From: Phycisphaeraceae bacterium | GTDB lineage: Bacteria > Planctomycetota > Phycisphaerae > Phycisphaerales > Phycisphaeraceae | Assembly: GCA_003552605.1 (NCBI GenBank) | Contig: PUNN01000207.1 | Coordinates: 1 to 11,323 of the forward strand | DNA length: 11,323 nt | Direction: 5' to 3' | In this document: positions 7,975-11,323 of the stretch, in pieces | Numbering within the stretch: position 1 is the stretch's first letter | Layout of the letters: every line of letters begins with the position of its first letter | Program-made: the position numbers and the translations under genes | Notes under the pieces: generated by a model | Told to the model about the DNA's origin: nothing | The model's database searches: none | What the model saw: only the letters and a program-made list of their open reading frames with translations

Positions 7975-9540
7975 TCAGCTATGCAGCCTTTCGGAACAAC
8001 GGGGCACTGCATTATCAACCTTAACATGTTGGGCTATGAATGGGGCACAAAAGTGATAGTTGTCGGAAAAAGTCTGAAGCCGAGAAGGCTCGCGGATCGG
8101 GAGGCTACGACATTGCGTCGGTTCAGGAGAAGGGGTGTAATGGCCATCCTTGCTGATGTGGGATGTGACCGTTGATGCGGCGGCATTCCACCGTTGAACA
8201 CGGAAGCGGTCATTGAACAGTGCCCCGTCCACCGCCCGCTGGACGTTGCGATGAGCCGGCCGCAGGGCGACGGGAAAATCCTCCAATCGGGGCGACCGCT
8301 GCCGCTCGTCGGCGTAACACGCCGCGAACAGATAGCGATGGAGGTCGCTGGGCATGTGCCCCCGTGCCTCGTGGTTCAATGCGCCCTTCAACTCGGGAGC
8401 GTTCAGCCACCGTCGGAGTGAAGCTTCTTTATTCTTGGAGCGTACGTTCCCCGATTTAAACGGCACGAATCGTCCGCCGCGGTCACAGGGTGGTGGAGCC
8501 AGTGTGGCGAGGGTCTGCTTGATTCGTCGACCGACATCGAGCAGGCCGTTCGACTTCACCTCGCCCAGCCACGGAGCTCGCCGCGCCGCTCGTATCGCCT
8601 TCTGCCAACTTTCGACGCTGTCCTGCGATGACAAGCCGCTTCGCAGTGGGGGAAGATCGGCAAGTACGTCGGCAACATGAGCCTCGTGGTCAACCGGGGT
8701 GAGCGTTCCCGGCCGCCGTCTCAGCCCCGTGGCGTCTTCGGTAAGTACACCGAGGATGATCACACGATGCCGTGCCTGAGGCACACCGAACCGCTCGGCT
8801 TGGATCACGAATCGGGCCGGTTCGGGCGCGGACTCGAAAAGCTCGCGATCCGAGGCCTCCTCCCCCAATGGGAATAGCTCATACCGCAATCCCTCCCCCG
8901 GTTTGGCCAGGTCCCGCAGGATGCGCTCGATGATCAGCCGCGATCGGTGCTGCGAGGACAGAATACCCTTGACGTTCTCCATGACGAAGACGGTCGGCCG
9001 ATGCACCCGGATCAGCCGCAGATACTCGCGGTACAGCGTGTGCCGTTCGTCCTTGTAGAACGCCTCACCACGGGTTGGCAGCATCCGCGACCGCCCGGCG
9101 AGTGAGTACGCCTGGCAGGGGGGGCCGCCGATGAGTACCCATGGTCGCGAACCACGGGAGCGGCCCTTCCCCAGAGCTTTCCGAATCAGCCTGTCGGTCT
9201 CGGTGTGTACCCGAGGCCCAAGCTCCAACTGATGTGCCTCGGTCGAGGCGGCACGGCCTTCCGCGCTGGACTCCAGTAGCCGCTCCAAGGTATCGCCCTT
9301 GCGGGCGATCTGACCACGTACATAGTCGTAGTAGATCGAAGGTACCGGCTCGGGGTGGAACCGGCGGTAAAGCGAACGAAGAAGCAGCGTCCGGTGGGCG
9401 AACCGGTCCTTCTCGATCGAAAGGACCACGCGGAAAGGGGGCTGCCCGGCCGCGTCGAGGAAACGCGAGAAGCCCTCCCCCAGCCCACCGGGCCCGGCAA
9501 AGACATCCACGACTGGAATCTGTGTCGAGTTCAACGCCAT
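7975..9540 (-). CDS. dcm: DNA (cytosine-5-)-methyltransferase, short C-terminus
   Basis: A 521-residue C5-cytosine methyltransferase that moves a methyl group from S-adenosylmethionine to a target cytosine. Motifs run in the normal order: VVDVFAGPGGLGEGF (I, about 10-24), GGPPCQAYSLAGRSR (IV, catalytic Cys 142), FVMENVKG (VI, 185-192) and QAERFGVPQARHRVIILG (VIII, 247-264). A long target-recognition region follows, then STVTSHISKDGHY and the motif X area. The GNAVPP of motif X reads DNAVPR, and the protein ends only 10 residues later, where relatives usually continue. Skipping one base restores AVPPL but then stops quickly, so a frameshift or recombination end is likely. The ATG at 9540 has GGGGA 7 bases upstream (9548-9552); ATG 9564 and GTG 9594 are in-frame alternatives. 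In the original operon it would protect host DNA from the downstream nucleases. Confidence 0.92.
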   Translation of the reverse strand: MALNSTQIPVVDVFAGPGGLGEGFSRFLDAAGQPPFRVVLSIEKDRFAHRTLLLRSLYRRFHPEPVPSIYYDYVRGQIARKGDTLERLLESSAEGRAASTEAHQLELGPRVHTETDRLIRKALGKGRSRGSRPWVLIGGPPCQAYSLAGRSRMLPTRGEAFYKDERHTLYREYLRLIRVHRPTVFVMENVKGILSSQHRSRLIIERILRDLAKPGEGLRYELFPLGEEASDRELFESAPEPARFVIQAERFGVPQARHRVIILGVLTEDATGLRRRPGTLTPVDHEAHVADVLADLPPLRSGLSSQDSVESWQKAIRAARRAPWLGEVKSNGLLDVGRRIKQTLATLAPPPCDRGGRFVPFKSGNVRSKNKEASLRRWLNAPELKGALNHEARGHMPSDLHRYLFAACYADERQRSPRLEDFPVALRPAHRNVQRAVDGALFNDRFRVQRWNAAASTVTSHISKDGHYTPSPEPTQCRSLPIREPSRLQTFSDNYHFCAPFIAQHVKVDNAVPRCSERLHS

Positions 9541-9562
9541 GTCGAGATCCCCAATCCCGGCC

Positions 9563-9591
9563 ATTGTACGCGGAGCCCGCACCAGCGAAAA
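9563..9591 (-). promoter_or_regulatory. Possible promoter of the methyltransferase operon
   Basis: On the minus strand TACAAT (9563-9568) resembles a -10 box, and TTTTCG (9586-9591) sits 17 bases before it as a poor -35. Transcription would start near 9556 and give a leader of about 16 bases that still holds the GGGGA ribosome binding site of the ATG at 9540. It is the only -10-like match I found just before the operon. The -35 is weak, so this is tentative. Confidence 0.25.
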
Positions 9592-9610
9592 CACAGCGTT
9601 CCCCGTTGCC

Positions 9611-9762
9611 AGGGCAAACGCATGTAGCTAGCAAACTGGGTGGCATGGCCAGCGGCTGTCCGCAGCCGATGGCCATGGCGGCCCCTGACGGGCGGTTTGC
9701 GCCATGGCCATCAGCCGAAGACGGCTGCTGACCATGCCACCCCACCTACATGCGTTCGCCCT
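9611..9762. repeat. Long imperfect palindrome upstream of the methyltransferase
   Basis: Three nested pairs of arms face each other. Outer: agggcaaacgcatgtag at 9611-9627 against 9746-9762 (16 of 17). Middle: tgggtggcatgg at 9637-9648 against 9732-9744 (one bulge). Inner: 9649-9680 against 9700-9731 (25 of 32, ending in the exact 13-base gatggccatggcg), with a 19-base loop. Several of the inner mismatches are transitions that allow G-U pairs, which suggests a folded RNA or a recently duplicated hairpin element. A short near-direct repeat, ccccgttgcc followed by agg, brackets it at 9601-9613 and 9765-9778. No protein is encoded. It may be a MITE- or REP-like dispersed element; copy number cannot be seen here. 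Confidence 0.75.
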
Positions 9763-9936
9763 GCCCCCGTTGCCCAGGCGAGCGGTGATCACCTTGCGGA
9801 GCGGCCCGAGCAAGGCCAAAAGGGTTGGGACAACATGTATTCGAAGTTTCAGCCTCCACGATGCCCCGCAGGGCCGCCCCCAGCTTCGTGTCGTCATTGC
9901 TGTGGTGGGGCGGGCATGCAGCGACCGGGGCCGCCC
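9763..9936. other. Non-coding spacer after the small membrane protein gene
   Basis: No frame here has a credible start, ribosome binding site or recognisable product. Apart from the hairpin at 9903-9941 and the near-direct repeat at 9765-9778, I see no structure. With the palindrome and the methyltransferase leader it separates the defence operon from the unrelated genes to the right. Confidence 0.5.
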
Positions 9937-9941
9937 CTACC
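9903..9941 (-). terminator. GC-rich hairpin at the stop codon of the membrane protein gene
   Basis: ggtggggcgggc (9903-9914) and ggccgcccctacc (9929-9941) form an imperfect inverted repeat of about 11 pairs with a 14-base loop. The TAG of the 122-residue gene lies inside the right arm. It is well placed to end transcription of the three-gene group, but no U run follows on the minus strand. It may instead be a dispersed GC-rich repeat. Confidence 0.3.
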
Positions 9942-10305
9942 GCCCACTTCGCATCCGCCTCAGCTCCGCCTCAACGTTCCGGCGGGCGCGTCCGCTCGTG
10001 TCGCCGCCGCCGGTGGCCCTCAGGCCGTGCGTGGTGCCGCCATGGTCGTCGATGATCATCCTGGCCACGAGCATCAGGCCGATTCCACCGAAGACGGTGA
10101 GTAGCGCGGGGCCCAGCAGCACGATCCATCCAGCATGAACCCCCGCCCCGTACAGGGCCTCGGCACTGCCGTAAAGGGCCGTGAGCCAGGAAAATACAAG
10201 CCCGAACAAGGCTGCCAGCAGAAGGATCCTGCTCAGGGTCAGCAAGCCGCCCCCGTTCTCGGATGACCATGCCGCCGCCACCGCGAGAACCACCAGGAAG
10301 ATCAC
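9937..10305 (-). CDS. Small hypothetical membrane protein
   Basis: A 122-residue protein of unknown function. Three hydrophobic stretches are visible: residues 2-13 (short, perhaps a signal-like helix), about 24-46 (SRILLLAALFGLVFSWL) and about 57-84 (AGWIVLLGPALLTVFGG, then GLMLVARM). A soluble tail rich in Gly and Arg with a short charged helix (RRNVEAELRRM) follows. It is predicted to sit in the inner membrane with the tail probably cytoplasmic by the positive-inside rule. The GTG start overlaps the stop of the upstream gene in GTGA, a classic coupling arrangement, which supports both the start and the operon. Confidence 0.6.
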   Translation of the reverse strand: MIFLVVLAVAAAWSSENGGGLLTLSRILLLAALFGLVFSWLTALYGSAEALYGAGVHAGWIVLLGPALLTVFGGIGLMLVARMIIDDHGGTTHGLRATGGGDTSGRARRNVEAELRRMRSGR

Positions 10306-10559
10306 CCGGCAAGCATCAGCAAGGCTGCCCGCAGCTTGTTGTATCCAGACACCACCCTGTGCACATGGATGTCGGAACTGCTGACACTTTGCGTGGGGTG
10401 TAGCTGGTCCGGTGGTATGGGCCGCTGCGCGGTCACGTGCTCGACCACGACGTTCAGGTCCGATGCCAGGTCGCAGGCCACGGCCTCACTCCCGGCCGAT
10501 ACCGTGCATGCAACAGCCTTGCCGGTGTCCTTGGTCAGACCTTCAATCCGGTATTCCAT
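10302..10559 (-). CDS. Small hypothetical protein, first of a coupled pair
   Basis: An 85-residue protein I cannot assign. The N-terminus (MEYRIEGLTKDTGKAVACTV) then alternating charged and Ala/Val residues looks like the short beta-strand proteins with a residue-transforming repeat found in high-GC bacteria, sometimes beside membrane proteins; this resemblance is weak. No membrane segment or metal motif is seen. The ATG is fixed by GAGGAG 7 bases upstream (10567-10572), and the stop overlaps the membrane protein start by 4 bases. The pair is probably co-expressed and possibly interacting. Confidence 0.6.
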   Translation of the reverse strand: MEYRIEGLTKDTGKAVACTVSAGSEAVACDLASDLNVVVEHVTAQRPIPPDQLHPTQSVSSSDIHVHRVVSGYNKLRAALLMLAG

Positions 10560-10566
10560 GGCTCGA

Positions 10567-10572
10567 CTCCTC
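10567..10572 (-). promoter_or_regulatory. Ribosome binding site of the 85-residue gene
   Basis: GAGGAG on the minus strand, 7 bases before the ATG at 10559. It lies in the 67-base gap after the upstream gene and identifies the start clearly. Confidence 0.75.
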
Positions 10573-10626
10573 AGTTGGATGCCCCTGGCGGCGTGGAAGC
10601 CGTCCTGTACCTGCTTCGAGGTTCAC

Positions 10627-11307
10627 TCACGCGCTTACCGCCGCTCCCGCCTCGCCTTCCCCACCCCGCTCGACAGCCAGCAGCAGGGCTTCGAGCGACT
10701 CGCGGGTGAGCCATCGCAGGTTCCAGAAGGCGGTGGGGCGGTCCCCATCCTCCCATCGCACCCAGAGGCTCGGGCCCAGCAGATGGTGCCACTCGATGCA
10801 CTGCACGCGGCCGCGGCGGAGAGCCGGGTCGATCTCGCTGCAGGCCAACTCGATGTCGCAGGCAACGGGCAGGCGGGCGGATTCGCCGGCTCCCGTACGG
10901 GCCAGGCGGTCTTCCAGCCGGCCAATGAGCGCATGGACCGCAGCCGCCTCCGTATCCGATGCCTCCTGCATCCAGCGTTCGAGGATGTCCTCCGCACTCC
11001 GCCCGTCGCTTCCGTCGAACTCCTCCGCTGCACCAGCATCAGCTTCATGAGGCTCGTTAACCCCGCCTTCGGAGGTGGCTTCGGGCCCTCTGTCTGCCCT
11101 GGGCTCGACCGCCGGTTCGTGGGTGCCGGCGATGCTCTGTCTTGCTTCCGGTACCAGCCGCCAGACCCCGCTTTCGGGCCGGGCCGTCAGCGTGTAGAGC
11201 GGGCCGCGGTGCCACTGACACGTCGGCAGGTCCCGGCTTCGGATCGCATAGTCGACCGTGACCTTGCGGCCTTCACTGTGCCAGGTCCAGGTGCCGGCAT
11301 CGCCCAC
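10627..11307 (-). CDS. Hypothetical acidic protein, 5' end possibly beyond the window
   Basis: At least 226 residues, function unknown. Residues 1-55 (WTWHSEGRKVTVDYAIRSRD, then PTCQWHRGPLYTL) look like a beta-rich domain with aromatic residues. Residues 56-100 are a polar, acidic, low-complexity linker. Residues 100-137 form a probable helix (AEDILERWMQEA), and 145-226 form a second compact part with ECIEWHHLLG-like and SLWVRWED sequence followed by a Leu-rich helix. The GTG at 11307 is the first start in view, but the frame stays open to the window edge (R-P-G-R-I before it), so the true start may lie outside. The stop is 67 bases before the next gene; all three genes at this end share the strand. 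High third-position GC supports a real gene. Confidence 0.55.
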   Translation of the reverse strand: MGDAGTWTWHSEGRKVTVDYAIRSRDLPTCQWHRGPLYTLTARPESGVWRLVPEARQSIAGTHEPAVEPRADRGPEATSEGGVNEPHEADAGAAEEFDGSDGRSAEDILERWMQEASDTEAAAVHALIGRLEDRLARTGAGESARLPVACDIELACSEIDPALRRGRVQCIEWHHLLGPSLWVRWEDGDRPTAFWNLRWLTRESLEALLLAVERGGEGEAGAAVSA

Positions 11308-11323
11308 GATGCGGCCCGGCCGG

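Noticed and set aside
9065..9745. Minus-strand frame of 226 codons overlapping the start of the methyltransferase
   Set aside because: The methyltransferase motifs are in a different frame over the same bases; this frame is Gly/Ala/Arg-rich and crosses the palindrome.
9640..10104. Plus-strand frame of 154 codons across the palindrome and the membrane protein gene
   Set aside because: It is low-complexity Pro/Ala/Gly sequence that depends on hairpin repeats, antisense to a gene with better start evidence.
1..11323. CRISPR array, tRNA or rRNA gene
   Set aside because: No regularly spaced repeats, tRNA cloverleaf-like segment or rRNA core sequence was seen on either strand.

Overview
The window is high-GC bacterial DNA carrying a defence-type accessory locus. 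The small conserved-looking proteins and the dispersed-type GC-rich hairpins are compatible with Planctomycetota or a similar high-GC lineage. No rRNA, tRNA or clear taxonomic marker is present, so that guess is weak.

Layout, left to right. Bases 1-524 hold the C-terminal part of an IS21-family IstA transposase on the plus strand. It loses family similarity near base 455 and ends in unrelated sequence with a strong hairpin. From 573 to about 9540 five genes all lie on the minus strand, so transcription runs from right to left: a C5-cytosine DNA methyltransferase; a DUF2075 (Schlafen group 3-like) helicase with an N-terminal PD-(D/E)XK-like nuclease; a Z1-domain helicase that has lost its 5' part; a DUF4420-type PD-(D/E)XK motif protein; and an AIPR (abortive infection/phage resistance) protein. 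Bases 9541-9936 are intergenic and hold a long imperfect palindrome and a smaller GC-rich hairpin. From 9937 to the right edge are three more minus-strand genes: a small membrane protein, a short soluble protein and a larger acidic protein. Their functions are unknown and nothing ties them to the defence genes.

Interpretation. From memory of the family literature, the usual cluster is cytosine methyltransferase (often with Vsr), a MORC/MutL-like GHKL ATPase, Z1, PD-(D/E)XK protein, then AIPR. Here no GHKL ATPase is present, and Z1 starts just before its Walker B region with no Walker A segment. In that place sits a complete DUF2075 gene of visibly lower GC (about 45-50% in sampled 60-base lines, against about 60-63% in the flanking genes). 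The methyltransferase also ends abruptly just after an altered motif X, 10 bases before the DUF2075 start. The simplest reading is that a DUF2075 gene, perhaps with the tail of its own partner methyltransferase, recombined into a Dcm/MORC/Z1/PD-(D/E)XK/AIPR locus. That would have removed the ATPase and the front of Z1 and left either a hybrid system or a decaying one. Whether the hybrid works cannot be decided from sequence alone.
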